Source of the DNA: Terriglobia bacterium
GTDB taxonomy: Bacteria > Acidobacteriota > Terriglobia > Terriglobales > Acidobacteriaceae
Reading direction: 5' to 3'
DNA length: 64,000 nt
Assembly (NCBI GenBank): GCA_020072815.1
Contig: JAIQGE010000005.1
Coordinates: 124,001-188,000 of the forward strand
Part shown: one piece after another, positions 1 to 9,722 of the stretch
Position numbering within the stretch: the first letter of the stretch is position 1
Layout: each line of letters opens with the position of its first letter
Program-made: the position numbers and the translations under genes
Notes under the pieces: generated by a model
What the model was told of the DNA's origin: nothing
Databases searched by the model: none
The model's input: the letters and a program-made list of their open reading frames with translations, nothing else

Positions 1-1
1 C

Positions 2-880
2 GACTCTGACGATCCCAGCCAGGCCGAGCTGCTGGCCCAGATCATTGCCGGCTCGCAGAACATCAACGGCTTCATCGTCGTAGCCGACGCTGCCGGCATC
101 CACTGGAACGGGATTCATGAGGCCGCCCGCGTCATCAAGTATCTGGAAGAGCATACTGACCATGGCGACGGCAACTTCCGCTTCGCCGCGGCGGCTTTTC
201 CTCCCGCCAACGCGCCCTTCTTCCCGGTGTCCTACACGCAGGGAACAGGCCATGGATTCGCCATTGGACTGGAATCGGCGGGCATCGTGAACCAGGCGTT
301 TACCTCCGCCGGAGGCGATCTGCCCACTGCCAGCCTGCAGCTTACCGAAGCTCTGGGCGCTGAAGCCAAGAAAGCGGAAGAGATGGCCCGCCGCATTGAG
401 AAGCTTACCGGCTGGAGTTACCTGGGCATTGATCTCACTCCGGTCCCGCTGAAAGAAGTTTCCATCGGCGCGGCGATGGAAACGTTGCTGGAAGGTCCCA
501 TTGGTTCACCCGGAAGCCTGAGCGTGGCCTTCGCCATCACTTCAGCCCTGCGCCGCATTCCGGTGCTGCAAACCGGGTACAGCGGACTGATGCTTCCTGT
601 TCTCGAGGACACGGTGCTGGCCCGGCGCTGGGAAGCTGGCCGCATCACACGCGACGCTTTGCTCTCTTACTCCGCCGTTTGCAGCGCCGGCCTGGACGCC
701 ATTCCACTGCCCGGCGACATATCGCAACGCGAGCTGGCCAGCATCATCTCGGACATGGCCAGCCTGGCCGTGAAGTGGAAAAAGCCTCTCTCCGCGCGGC
801 TGCTGCCCGCTGCCGGAAGAAGAGTCGGCGAGATGACCGACTTCAGCAGCCAGTATCTGGTGAACATCAGGATTCGCTAG
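2..880 (+). CDS. DUF711 (UPF0210) family protein, 5' end outside window
   Basis: Only the C-terminal ~290 residues are present; the reading frame is open from base 2 without a start, so the gene begins upstream. The C-terminal signature GLDAIPLPGD followed by a KPLSARLLP stretch and MTDFSSQYLVN matches my recollection of the DUF711/UPF0210 family, a widespread group with a pyruvate-formate-lyase-like fold and no settled biochemical role. A GTG at 227 is internal, because the conserved reading continues well upstream of it. No partner gene is visible upstream. Downstream sequence is disturbed by a truncated nuclease-like gene on the other strand. I am confident of the family and make no functional claim. 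Confidence 0.85.
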   Translation, partial: DSDDPSQAELLAQIIAGSQNINGFIVVADAAGIHWNGIHEAARVIKYLEEHTDHGDGNFRFAAAAFPPANAPFFPVSYTQGTGHGFAIGLESAGIVNQAFTSAGGDLPTASLQLTEALGAEAKKAEEMARRIEKLTGWSYLGIDLTPVPLKEVSIGAAMETLLEGPIGSPGSLSVAFAITSALRRIPVLQTGYSGLMLPVLEDTVLARRWEAGRITRDALLSYSAVCSAGLDAIPLPGDISQRELASIISDMASLAVKWKKPLSARLLPAAGRRVGEMTDFSSQYLVNIRIR

Positions 881-941
881 GCATTCCTATGTGCGCGTGT
901 GGATGTCGATGGGAAAAGTGACGGTGGGCGTGACTGCAAGC

Positions 942-1850
942 TCAAACAGCAGGCATCGCGGCAGAATAGCGTATGTTGAATTGTGGGTACTTAGCGATCA
1001 AACCATCTAGTGCTGGAAGGTCGTACTTGGACCACTGATTGCTCAGTGCATACGTCTTGCCCTGACAATTGATCAGGTGTTCATTCGCGCAGATAAATCT
1101 TGTTAGCTTCTCCTCGCTCACCCCGTGATCCTGCGCTGCTGCCCTGAATTCCTCCTCATTCAACGTCCCGTCAAACAGAAGCCAAGTTCCCGATCCAAAT
1201 GCACTCGCTATCTCTTCCGGACTGATCTCTTTAGAAATAAGCTCCTTCACGACCGAGTAGATAAGCCATCGTTTGTACAATGATTTTTCTTCTCGATCGT
1301 TGACGTACAGATCGAACCGAGTCCAGTCCGCACTTCCAGAGGACGGTTGCTTCTCTTCGGCGAGTTTCTTTCTCAATTGAATCTGATACCCAGCTGCTTC
1401 GGGCAAAGGGATTATTTGTTGAACGTCGAGAATTACGCGCCCGGCAATCTCATAAGGCTGCAATTTCACGCACCTCACGTTCAGCCCGGATTCGTTCAGC
1501 CAGAGCACCGAGCTCGTGAGCTCTTTGGCGAACTCGGCCGCGACTAACACGATGTGCACCATTTGACCAAACCTGTCTTCCTGGGGCGCATCCCAACCTA
1601 AGAACTTTAGTATGGACGGTTCGGCACTTTCGGATCTTCCAGACTTTACAAGATACTCGCCGAATGCAGTGACGACTTCACTGAATGTCATGACGCTGAT
1701 CATTGCGGCGTAACGAATGGCCTGTAAATCCATGAAAGCGTTTTCGTCGCGCTTCAGTTCAACCACTACTAAGTTAGCCGACTTATCAATGCACAAGAGA
1801 TCAATCCTGCGACGGCTGTCTTCCCAATTTGTGAATTCTTCGCTGACTAC
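942..1850 (-). pseudogene. 5'-truncated PD-(D/E)XK nuclease-like (NucS/DUF91-type) protein
   Basis: The frame encodes WEDSRRRIDLL followed by VVVELKRD, the Asp and Glu-x-Lys pattern of PD-(D/E)XK nucleases, then a conserved QAIRYAAMIS block and a helical C-terminal half (about 300 residues in all). From memory, homologues of this family carry about 50 further residues before the EEF-x-x-WEDS block. Here, upstream of about 1842-1850, the sequence changes to the antisense of another coding tail (1845-1943). The frame runs to a stop at 1950-1952 with no ATG or GTG. The only plausible start is a TTG at 1796, which would remove the first catalytic Asp. I therefore call it a broken gene. It looks AT-richer than its neighbours, which suggests transfer. 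It could still be translated as a remnant. Confidence 0.6.
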
Positions 1851-1943
1851 GCCATCATCACCAAGGCTTACGTGCCGATCATCGCTCTGGGGGCCGTTGG
1901 CGGGACTCTGATCGGGTTCGTGGTGCAGAGATTTGGCAGATGA
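1845..1943 (+). pseudogene. C-terminal remnant of an unidentified membrane protein gene
   Basis: Read on the plus strand, this stretch encodes a hydrophobic segment (IIALGAVGGTLIGFVV) followed by QRFGR and a TGA stop at 1941-1943. That is the usual look of the last transmembrane helix and basic tail of an inner-membrane protein. The matching 5' part is not present, because the frame runs directly into the nuclease-like gene on the opposite strand. The simplest reading is that insertion or deletion replaced the upstream part of this gene. I cannot name the family from about 32 residues. Confidence 0.4.
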
Positions 1944-1981
1944 TACGTCCTATTTATCGCTGCTTTGTCGTTAACCAGACG

Positions 1982-2010
1982 TTGACATTGGCCCCTGCAA
2001 GGTCTATGGT
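1982..2010 (+). promoter_or_regulatory. sigma70-type promoter for the esterase-like gene
   Basis: A perfect -35 hexamer TTGACA (1982-1987) is separated by 17 bases from TATGGT (2005-2010). It lies 45 bases upstream of the ATG at 2055, which has a GGAGG ribosome-binding site. No other gene start is near. Confidence 0.55.
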
Positions 2011-2054
2011 TTCGGGCGGCCCTTTCTGCACTCTCCCTGGAGGTTCTCACCGCC

Positions 2055-4259
2055 ATGCATCAGCCTATTGCTGAAAAACATTCATTTCTAGGTCGCGCTG
2101 GATTGTTCCTTTGCGCGGCCATTTTGTTGGTGCCTACTTTTGTCGCGGCGCAAACCCGGCCGCTGTTCAATTTGCAGTCCACCACGCAGTCGCCTTTTCC
2201 CAGTGACCGCTTTACCGTCCTCGATCCCGGCCAGAACACCGGCATTCGAGTGGCGCTGCCGCTGCCAAACTGCGCCACCAATCCATCGGACTGCGCCGAT
2301 CTATCGCTGCTGAACCAGCTTGACGGCTTCAATCCCCAGCCCCGGCTCTCCATACCTTTTGACGGCGCCATTGACGTGAGCACGGTCAACAGCAGCACCG
2401 TCTTTCTGGTGGGGTTGCCGGCCGGTTTCGCCTTCGGCCAGCAAGCGGACGACAACGTCTTTCACGGCTTTACGCCCAACATCATCGGCATCAACCAAGT
2501 GGTCTGGGACCCGGCTTCTCTGACGCTGTTTGCCGAATCCGACCAGCATCTTGACCAGCATGCCAGCTACCTGCTGGTGGTGACCGACGGCGTGCACGAT
2601 TCGGCCGGCAATCCGGTTGTTGCCACCCGCGACTTCCGCAACCTGGATGCCGACGAGAGCGCCGACGCCCAGGCCCGCCTTTATCGCCAGGCTCTCCGCA
2701 GCCTGATTGACAACGGCACCCTGCACCGCATTGCTCCCGGCCTGGAAAAGAAGCACATTGCCGCAGCCAGCCTGTTTACCGTGGAAAGCGTGACTTCCAC
2801 CCTGGAAAGCATTCGCAACCAGGTCAAGGCCGCGGCAGCGCCCAGCGTCAACTTCAACCTGGGCAGCGGTGGTGAGAAGACGGTGTTCCCGCTCAACACT
2901 GTCACCGGGCTTACCTGGAACGTCCAGGCGTTGACCGTGGGTCCGCTCATCCCGACAAGCCTGAACGGCAACTTAGGGGCCTTGCAGGTTTTCCCCGGTT
3001 CCATCAGCACCATGGCGTTCGGCAAGTTCACTTCAACGCAGTGGAAGAACGGCAACGTGTTCATCCCCGCGGTCCCCACGCGCAGCGACGTGCCGCCGAC
3101 GGGCACCGAAGACCTGTACTTCAACCTGTTCATTCCTTCCGGCCCGCGTCCCACCAACGGCTGGCCAGTGGCCATCTTTGGCCACGGATTCACTGACAGC
3201 AAGCAGGGCGCGCCGTTTGCCGTGGCGTCCACGCTGGCGCATAACGGCATTGCCAGCATCTCCATCAACGTGGTGGGCCATGGTTTTGGCCCCAACAGCA
3301 CGCTGACGGTGAAGCAAGGCGCGACTTCTGTGACGTTCCCCGAAGGCGGCCGAGGTTTTGACCAGGACGGCAACGGCCAGATCACTTCCGCGGAAGGCTC
3401 TTCCACGTTCTTTGCCAGCCCGCAAGGGACTGTCGGCTCGCGTGACGCGCTGCAGGAAACCGTGGCTGATCTGATGCAGTTGGTCCGCGCCATCCAGGGC
3501 GGCATTGATACCAACGGTGACGGCCTGCCTGACCTCGACGCCAATCGCATTTACTACGCCGGGCAGTCCTTCGGCGGGATCTATGGCACCATCTTCCTCG
3601 GCATCGAGCCTGACGTCCGCGCCGGCGTGCCCAACGTTCCCGGTGGAGCGATCATTGATATCGTCCGGCTCAGCCCGTCGTTCAAACTTTTGCTGACGCA
3701 GGCGCTGGCCGTGCGCGTACCTGCGTTGCTCAACGCCGGGCCGCCGTTCTTCTTCAATGACAACAGCCCGCTGCGCAATCTGCCGCCGGTGATCAACGCC
3801 GTGCCGGGGGCGGTTGCCATTCAAACCGTGGAAGACACCAGCCGCTGGCTGGGCCAGGCCGGCGACCCCGTCGCCTGGGCGCCCTTCATCCGCAAATCAC
3901 CACTTCCCGGTGAGAGTGCGAAGAGCGTGATCATCCAGTTTGCCCGCGGCGACCAGACGGTACCCAACCCCGCGGCCACGGCGCTCATCCGCTCCGGCGA
4001 TCTTGCTGACCGCGCCACTTTCTTCCGCAACGACATTGCGTTCGCGTTGGGAGTCGGTTTCGGCAAGAACCCGCACACGTTCCTGACCAACATCGGCGGA
4101 ACACCGCCGGTGGCGGGAGTCGCGGTGGGAGGGCAGAGTCAGATTGCCATCTTCTTCGCCACCGACGGCGCGCTGATCATTGATCCTGATGGTCCAGGGC
4201 CGTTGTTTGAGGTCCCAATTTTTGGGGCGCTGCCGGAAGACTTGGGGTTCATTCCGTAA
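2055..4259 (+). CDS. secreted alpha/beta-hydrolase (esterase/lipase-like) with N-terminal Ig-like region
   Basis: The 734-residue product begins with a signal peptide (hydrophobic core about residues 12-32, VAAQ cleavage region), so it should act outside the cytoplasm. Residues about 90-200 look like a bacterial Ig-like (SbsA type) segment: IPFDGAIDVSTVNSSTVFLV. The second half has alpha/beta-hydrolase features: an FGHGF segment near residue 375 and the nucleophile elbow GQSFGG with Ser at about 505. The overall order resembles the large extracellular lipases with an N-terminal Big domain. The substrate cannot be read from sequence. ATG 2055 is preceded by GGAGG and a good promoter at 1982. 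The gene is monocistronic and converges on the YfiT-like gene. Confidence 0.7.
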   Translation: MHQPIAEKHSFLGRAGLFLCAAILLVPTFVAAQTRPLFNLQSTTQSPFPSDRFTVLDPGQNTGIRVALPLPNCATNPSDCADLSLLNQLDGFNPQPRLSIPFDGAIDVSTVNSSTVFLVGLPAGFAFGQQADDNVFHGFTPNIIGINQVVWDPASLTLFAESDQHLDQHASYLLVVTDGVHDSAGNPVVATRDFRNLDADESADAQARLYRQALRSLIDNGTLHRIAPGLEKKHIAAASLFTVESVTSTLESIRNQVKAAAAPSVNFNLGSGGEKTVFPLNTVTGLTWNVQALTVGPLIPTSLNGNLGALQVFPGSISTMAFGKFTSTQWKNGNVFIPAVPTRSDVPPTGTEDLYFNLFIPSGPRPTNGWPVAIFGHGFTDSKQGAPFAVASTLAHNGIASISINVVGHGFGPNSTLTVKQGATSVTFPEGGRGFDQDGNGQITSAEGSSTFFASPQGTVGSRDALQETVADLMQLVRAIQGGIDTNGDGLPDLDANRIYYAGQSFGGIYGTIFLGIEPDVRAGVPNVPGGAIIDIVRLSPSFKLLLTQALAVRVPALLNAGPPFFFNDNSPLRNLPPVINAVPGAVAIQTVEDTSRWLGQAGDPVAWAPFIRKSPLPGESAKSVIIQFARGDQTVPNPAATALIRSGDLADRATFFRNDIAFALGVGFGKNPHTFLTNIGGTPPVAGVAVGGQSQIAIFFATDGALIIDPDGPGPLFEVPIFGALPEDLGFIP

Positions 4260-4260
4260 A

Positions 4261-4371
4261 GAATTTGGTAAATGAGTAAATTGGTAATTGGGTAATTTGG
4301 CGTGCACGAGTACAGCCAAGTTACCCAATTGCTTCAATTACCAAATTACGAAATTACCCAATTACCAAATC
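4261..4371. repeat. AT-rich imperfect palindrome between convergent genes
   Basis: Both halves are built from short words such as GGTAATTGGGTAA and its complement TTACCCAATTACC, so the region can fold into a long AT-rich imperfect hairpin around GTGCACGAGTACAGCC. It fills the space between two convergent genes and has no coding potential. It could act as a bidirectional terminator or be a copy of a dispersed element. No second copy was found in the window. Confidence 0.55.
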
Positions 4372-4896
4372 TCAGAATTTCAGCCGTTCTCGCGTGGTGG
4401 TGATGTGCGCCAGGTGGTGGTTGCCGTGCCATGAGTACAGCGCCACCAGCCAGTCAATGTTGTGCACGCCGGATTCCGGATGGTTGAGCTTGCGCCTGAA
4501 ATCTTCTTCCTTGAGCGACTTCAGCAGCGGCACCCAGCGCGCGTGAATAGACTCCAGCAGCGTGAGTGAAACCTCCACCGGCGCCAGTTCTGAATCTTTG
4601 AGCCGGGCCCAGGCCGCTTCATCGTAGGGCTTGATGGTCGGCACGTTCTCGGTCAAAGCGAGTTTGGTGCGGATGTAGGCGTTCATGTGGCTGTCAGGCA
4701 CATGGTGGACGACCTGGCGCAGGGTCCACCCGCCATCGCGGTAGGTCGTTTCCCATTGCTGGGAAGTCAGCCCGGCAACGGCCTGGCGCATCTTGGCGGG
4801 CAGGGCGGCAATGGTTTCAATATGCTTGGCCCGGGTTTCGGACGTTGGGTCGGACTCCGGAGTAAAGTGGCCGGTGGGATACCTCAGATCGGGCAT
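4372..4896 (-). CDS. YfiT/BstA-like DinB-superfamily metal-dependent transferase
   Basis: This 174-residue protein matches the YfiT (DinB_2) family throughout. The start YPTGHFTP, the VVHHVPDSHMN helix and the C-terminal WHGNHHLAHI helix give His65, His160 and His164 as probable metal ligands, the spacing known from Bacillus YfiT. Family members include bacillithiol S-transferases of Firmicutes. Whether this organism makes bacillithiol is not shown here, so the thiol substrate is open. The start ATG at 4896 has TGAGG five bases upstream. The protein should be cytosolic. It is transcribed alone, convergent with the esterase gene. Confidence 0.85.
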   Translation of the reverse strand: MPDLRYPTGHFTPESDPTSETRAKHIETIAALPAKMRQAVAGLTSQQWETTYRDGGWTLRQVVHHVPDSHMNAYIRTKLALTENVPTIKPYDEAAWARLKDSELAPVEVSLTLLESIHARWVPLLKSLKEEDFRRKLNHPESGVHNIDWLVALYSWHGNHHLAHITTTRERLKF

Positions 4897-5000
4897 AAAA
4901 CCTCACAAAAACTGGCGGTGCAGGGCCAAAAGAGTACTGTATCAGGCAATTATATGAAGAAAAATAAGGACTTACACATAATTTGAACCATAAAAATTTC

Positions 5001-5029
5001 TTGACCTTAGGGCGGTTTACCATTAATTT
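5001..5029 (+). promoter_or_regulatory. promoter upstream of rpoZ-rho with a long leader
   Basis: TTGACC (5001-5006) and TAATTT (5024-5029) are spaced by 17 bases. The promoter would give a leader of roughly 275 bases before rpoZ at 5314. Apart from this promoter I see no gene in 4897-5313; a short GTG-initiated frame at 5044-5265 has no family features. Confidence 0.5.
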
Positions 5030-5313
5030 ATAGCCATCCACGGGTGGACGCGCGAATCTTTAACCAGCATTCCAGGAAGGTCAGCCGCTCCCTTAAGTCA
5101 AAGTTGAAGATAATTGTGCAACGCAGATACCGCCGTTGGCGTCTAATAAGCGCAAATAGGTCTCTGGTCATTCCCACAAACAAGTTTTGGCGTGCCGGAA
5201 CCTCTCGGCATAAAGAATGCAGCGTTTTTGCTCCGCCCAGATTTGTGGTGGCTGTAAAGATTTGAATTCATTAGGAATCGCGAAGAAACCGAACTAATAC
5301 ATAGGAGGAACGT

Positions 5314-5535
5314 ATGCGCTCAAACCTCATTTACGACGCGCTCGACACTGTCAACAACCGCTATCTGCTGTGCCAGATCGTTTCCAAGGCGACGCGGAAG
5401 TTCCATAAGCCGACCACCCGCATCCAGGAGACGATGAATGACGTGCTGGTTCGCGTTGGAGGCGCCGATGAGCAGCAAGAAGTCATGACCGCGCCCAACG
5501 GTGATGTTGCAGAACCACAGCGTCGCGCTGCATAA
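5314..5535 (+). CDS. rpoZ: DNA-directed RNA polymerase omega subunit
   Basis: The 73-residue product has the omega/Rpb6 core: YDALDTVNNRYLLCQIVSKATRK, then a conserved KPTTRIQETMNDVL. Omega binds the beta-prime C-terminus and assists RNA polymerase assembly; in many bacteria it is also part of a ppGpp site. The length is close to that of short omega proteins. The tail (residues about 53-73) is polar and probably disordered. A strong AGGAGG sits seven bases before the ATG. The gene is directly upstream of rho, with two hairpins between them, so a transcription subunit and the termination factor appear to share a transcript. Confidence 0.85.
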   Translation: MRSNLIYDALDTVNNRYLLCQIVSKATRKFHKPTTRIQETMNDVLVRVGGADEQQEVMTAPNGDVAEPQRRAA

Positions 5536-5550
5536 TAGACATTCCTGAAA

Positions 5551-5598
5551 ATCCCGCCGGGCCTGGCCGCCTGGCGGGTCCTCAGGTTAGACCTGAGG
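5551..5598 (+). promoter_or_regulatory. rho: paired hairpins in the rpoZ-rho spacer
   Basis: Two adjacent inverted repeats occur 76 bases before rho. The first, CCCGCC and GGCGGG arms, lies at about 5553-5578. The second is a perfect 8-bp stem, CCTCAGGT and ACCTGAGG, with a 3-base loop (5580-5598). No U-run follows, so they are not classical terminators. Rho genes are often autoregulated by attenuation in their leader, which these could serve; this is inference. Confidence 0.4.
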
Positions 5599-5673
5599 CA
5601 AGAAGTTCTCGCCTTCTGAAATTCCAACGTTTACGTCCTCCCTGTCCATCAAGAAAATCCTCATAGGTGACAA

Positions 5674-6924
<1,251 letters not shown>

Positions 6925-6925
6925 A

Positions 6926-6963
6926 GCAGCAATTAGCAACTGGCAATTGGCAACTAGCCAAAC
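6926..6963 (+). repeat. copy of dispersed GCAAYTRGC-type repeat, after rho
   Basis: The sequence consists of tandem words GCAATTAGC, AACTGGC, AATTGGC and AACTAGCC starting just behind the rho stop codon. Related arrays occur at 12541-12573 and 40074-40110 (minus) and at 42038-42076 (plus). All are intergenic and close to gene ends. Confidence 0.6.
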
Positions 6964-7185
6964 CAAAAACAAGCCGCGAGTTTCGCGAATCAACACGAAT
7001 CAAAGCTAAAGGAATTGACCAGCGTGTTGGCCCTTATTCGCGGACCCCTTGCCCAGGTTTGCCCAAGGCGACTGGGAGGCGGGAACTCCCCGGCCCAATC
7101 GCCGTGCTGTGCACGGGAGTGCAGCTTTTTGTGCAGCGCGGTGCAGCTTCAGCCGCTTTTCTTTCGTTTTCTTATCTAAAGTCTT

Positions 7186-7214
7186 TTGACATTTGGGCGC
7201 AACGATACTACCTT
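7186..7214 (+). promoter_or_regulatory. promoter for the protease-FHA-phosphatase-kinase operon
   Basis: TTGACA (7186-7191), a 17-base spacer and TACCTT (7209-7214) form a reasonable sigma70 promoter 250 bases upstream of the first gene. Apart from this and the repeat behind rho, I see nothing coding in 6925-7464. A frame at 7059-7340 has no conserved features. Confidence 0.45.
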
Positions 7215-7464
7215 AATCTGCACTTATTGATGTCGGAGAAAGTTTGTCTGCGCCCGAATCAAGTTAAAAAGCAAGATCAGGCCCCAGGTGATTGCCCTCA
7301 ACCCCCATCCGCGGGACGGGCAATGACCATGCTAGTCTAAGACCGGACGCAAGCACCTTCCCCCGAAGATCAATCTGTACCACATAGGAAATCACCGTCG
7401 AGCGAGTCGCTAAAAGGTCCCCCTCGATATCGCCCGGCCGGACTTAAAAGACGGAGGTGGCACA

Positions 7465-9111
7465 ATGAGGAAGTTATCCGCGATCGGGGCTCTTCTTATT
7501 GTTTTGTCCAGTATTCCGCTTTGGGCGGGACAGCTCAGACCAGAGGAAAAGCGCGCGCTGGAGTTGAAGCCGGCGGTGGTCCTGGTTCTGGTGGATTTCA
7601 AGACCAAGTGGACCCTGGAAGTCTTCCCTAAACCAATCGAGTTGCGCCACACTTCCACCGGCACCGGGTTCCTGTTCCGGCCAGACGGCTATCTCATCAC
7701 CAACGGGCACGTGGTGGCTGACGCCAACATGAAGGACCCCGAGGCCTCAGACGCACTGAAGCGCCGCCTGCGCGAAGAATTCCTGAACGCGCTGAAACAA
7801 GGCGCCATCTTTCGCGTCATCGAAAGCCAGATCAAGCGCAGTTTGACTGAGCAGGAGCAGATCGCGGTTGCCAAGTCCGAATACAGCATCACCATCTCCA
7901 AGCCGGAGCTGAAAGTGATCCTGGCCAACGGCAAGGCGCTGGACGCCGACATTCTGCAATACAGCGGCGCCGTAGATCAAAAAGGCAAGGACGTGGCCAT
8001 TCTCAAGATTCCCGGCACCAATCTCCCCACCGTGTCGCTGGGCAACTCTGAGGATGTCCGCCTGCAAGAACAAATCATGGTGCTGGGCTATCCCGGATTG
8101 GCGTCTCCCTGGGGCGGAAGTTCGGTGAGTTCGCTCATCAGCCAGGAATCCAGCCTGGAGCCCACCGCGACCAACGGGCATATTTCGGCCCTCAAGACCG
8201 AGAGCATCGGCACGCCTCTGCTGCAGTCGGATGTGGCCATTACCCACGGCAACAGCGGCGGTCCCGCGTTTAACGACAAAGGCGAGGTCATAGGCCTGGC
8301 CACCTACGGCGCGCAGGAAGTGCAAGGCTTCAACTTCCTGGTGCCGATTAACACGGCCATGGAGTTCGTCCGCCAGACCGGCGTTTCGCCGGAAATCGGC
8401 ACCTTCAACCGCCACTGGGCCAACGCCCTGGATCTGTACGACGAAGGCCAGTGCAACAAGGCCATCACCGAAATTGACAACGTGTCCCAGTTCATGCCGA
8501 ATTTGCCTGACGCGGCGCGCTATCGTTCGGCCGCGGTTTCCTGCGTGGACAAGATGAGCGTTGTCCAGAAGACCATGGAAACGGTGGGCAAAGGGCCGGC
8601 CATTGCCATTGCCGCTGTGGTGGTCCTCATCGTGGTGGTATTGCTGGTGATGTTGGCCCGATCAGGCGGCAAGGCAGCGCCCGCCCAGGTGCCCGCGCAG
8701 GCGGCCGCTGGTGTGGCAAATGTGGCAACTATGGGCAGCGCTCCCACCCTGCCGGTCCAAACGGCGCCATCACCGGCGCTGGCGTCCACCACGGTGGAGC
8801 AATCTTTCGGACGTATCCAGTTCATTGGCGGATCGCTTTCCGGCCGCACCTTCAAAGTCAGCAAGAACGGGCTATGGATCGGGCGCGATGCATCCAAGTG
8901 CGAAGTTGTGGTCACTGACGATTCGGTTTCCGGCCAGCATGCGTGGATTGTCCCCGCCGATGGCCACGTGGTGGTGATTGACAAAGGCTCCACCAACGGT
9001 ACTTATCTGAATTCTGCCGACGCGCCGCGCGTGAGCAAAGTCGGGTTGCACAACGGTGACCGCGTCTTTCTGGGGAAAAAGGGTTCAGTGTTTACCTACT
9101 TTGCGGGATGA
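7465..9111 (+). CDS. membrane-anchored trypsin-like serine protease with C-terminal FHA domain
   Basis: The product (548 residues) starts with a signal sequence (residues about 5-22) and carries a trypsin-fold protease with the catalytic triad visible as ITNGHVV (His82), KDVAILKI (Asp176) and GNSGGPAF (Ser264), as in DegP/HtrA proteins but without a PDZ domain. A transmembrane helix follows at about 377-399, then a Pro/Ala linker and an FHA domain (about 470-530: IGRDASKCEV, SGQHAW, STNGTYLN). FHA domains bind phosphothreonine. The topology implies a periplasmic protease tied to a cytoplasmic phosphopeptide reader. It leads an apparent operon with an FHA protein, a PP2C phosphatase and a Ser/Thr kinase. 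Start ATG 7465 is preceded by GGAGG. Confidence 0.85.
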   Translation: MRKLSAIGALLIVLSSIPLWAGQLRPEEKRALELKPAVVLVLVDFKTKWTLEVFPKPIELRHTSTGTGFLFRPDGYLITNGHVVADANMKDPEASDALKRRLREEFLNALKQGAIFRVIESQIKRSLTEQEQIAVAKSEYSITISKPELKVILANGKALDADILQYSGAVDQKGKDVAILKIPGTNLPTVSLGNSEDVRLQEQIMVLGYPGLASPWGGSSVSSLISQESSLEPTATNGHISALKTESIGTPLLQSDVAITHGNSGGPAFNDKGEVIGLATYGAQEVQGFNFLVPINTAMEFVRQTGVSPEIGTFNRHWANALDLYDEGQCNKAITEIDNVSQFMPNLPDAARYRSAAVSCVDKMSVVQKTMETVGKGPAIAIAAVVVLIVVVLLVMLARSGGKAAPAQVPAQAAAGVANVATMGSAPTLPVQTAPSPALASTTVEQSFGRIQFIGGSLSGRTFKVSKNGLWIGRDASKCEVVVTDDSVSGQHAWIVPADGHVVVIDKGSTNGTYLNSADAPRVSKVGLHNGDRVFLGKKGSVFTYFAG

Positions 9112-9214
9112 ACCGGGCAAAGAGCGCGCCGCCTGCTTGGGAAATGAAACCTGAGCGCGGCGCGGTCACAGTGAGCCAGAGCATGGCCAGCGACAATCAT
9201 GGAGGGTCTTGAGC

Positions 9215-9709
9215 ATGTCAAAGTTTTGTGTAAACGGGCATCAGATGGAAGATTCCTGGGAGCTGTGTCCTTTTTGCCAGAAGACGGGCTTTGCTGCGGC
9301 GGTCCCGGCCAGCGCCAAGACGCGGATTGAAACCGCCACCGCCCCTGACATGCCGCCGGCCGCGTCGGGCGGGCGCAAGACCGTCCTGATTTCTGAGCGC
9401 CGCAAGGCCCCGGTGGTCGGCTGGCTGGTGGCCATGTCCGGCGAGCAGAAAGGCGACGACTTTCGCCTCCGCGACGGCCAGAATATTCTGGGGTCGGCCC
9501 CCGATGCAGAAGTCCAAATCAAGGACCCCACGGTTTCCTCCAAACACGCCAGCTTGCGCTACAAGGACGCCAAGTTTTTCCTCACTGATCTGGATTCCAG
9601 TAACGGGACGTTCTTGAACGACGGCGCCACGGCGATTGCCCGCGAGGAACTGAAGGACAACGATACAATTCGCATCGGTGAAGTCGTTCTGAAATTCAAG
9701 TGCTTATAA
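9215..9709 (+). CDS. FHA-domain protein with N-terminal zinc ribbon
   Basis: The 164-residue cytosolic protein begins with a small Cys-rich motif (Cys5, His9, Cys18, Cys21 in FCVNGH and LCPFC), probably a zinc ribbon. A short linker follows, then an FHA domain (about 68-160: ILGSAPDAEVQI, SSKHASLRY, DLDSSNGTFLN). It should bind Thr-phosphorylated partners, presumably targets of the kinase two genes downstream. ATG 9215 is chosen over the in-frame TTG at 9209, because GGAGGG at 9201-9206 is correctly spaced for the ATG. It lies between the FHA protease and the phosphatase, on the same strand with short gaps. Confidence 0.85.
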   Translation: MSKFCVNGHQMEDSWELCPFCQKTGFAAAVPASAKTRIETATAPDMPPAASGGRKTVLISERRKAPVVGWLVAMSGEQKGDDFRLRDGQNILGSAPDAEVQIKDPTVSSKHASLRYKDAKFFLTDLDSSNGTFLNDGATAIAREELKDNDTIRIGEVVLKFKCL

Positions 9710-9722
9710 CTTTCCCAGGCCA

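Noticed and set aside
5044-5265. Small GTG-initiated gene before rpoZ
   Set aside because: It starts just behind the promoter, has no ribosome-binding site or conserved features, and is rich in Arg and Lys as expected from chance translation.
7059-7340. 93-residue gene between rho and the FHA protease
   Set aside because: It spans the predicted promoter at 7186-7214, has no Shine-Dalgarno and no recognisable motif.
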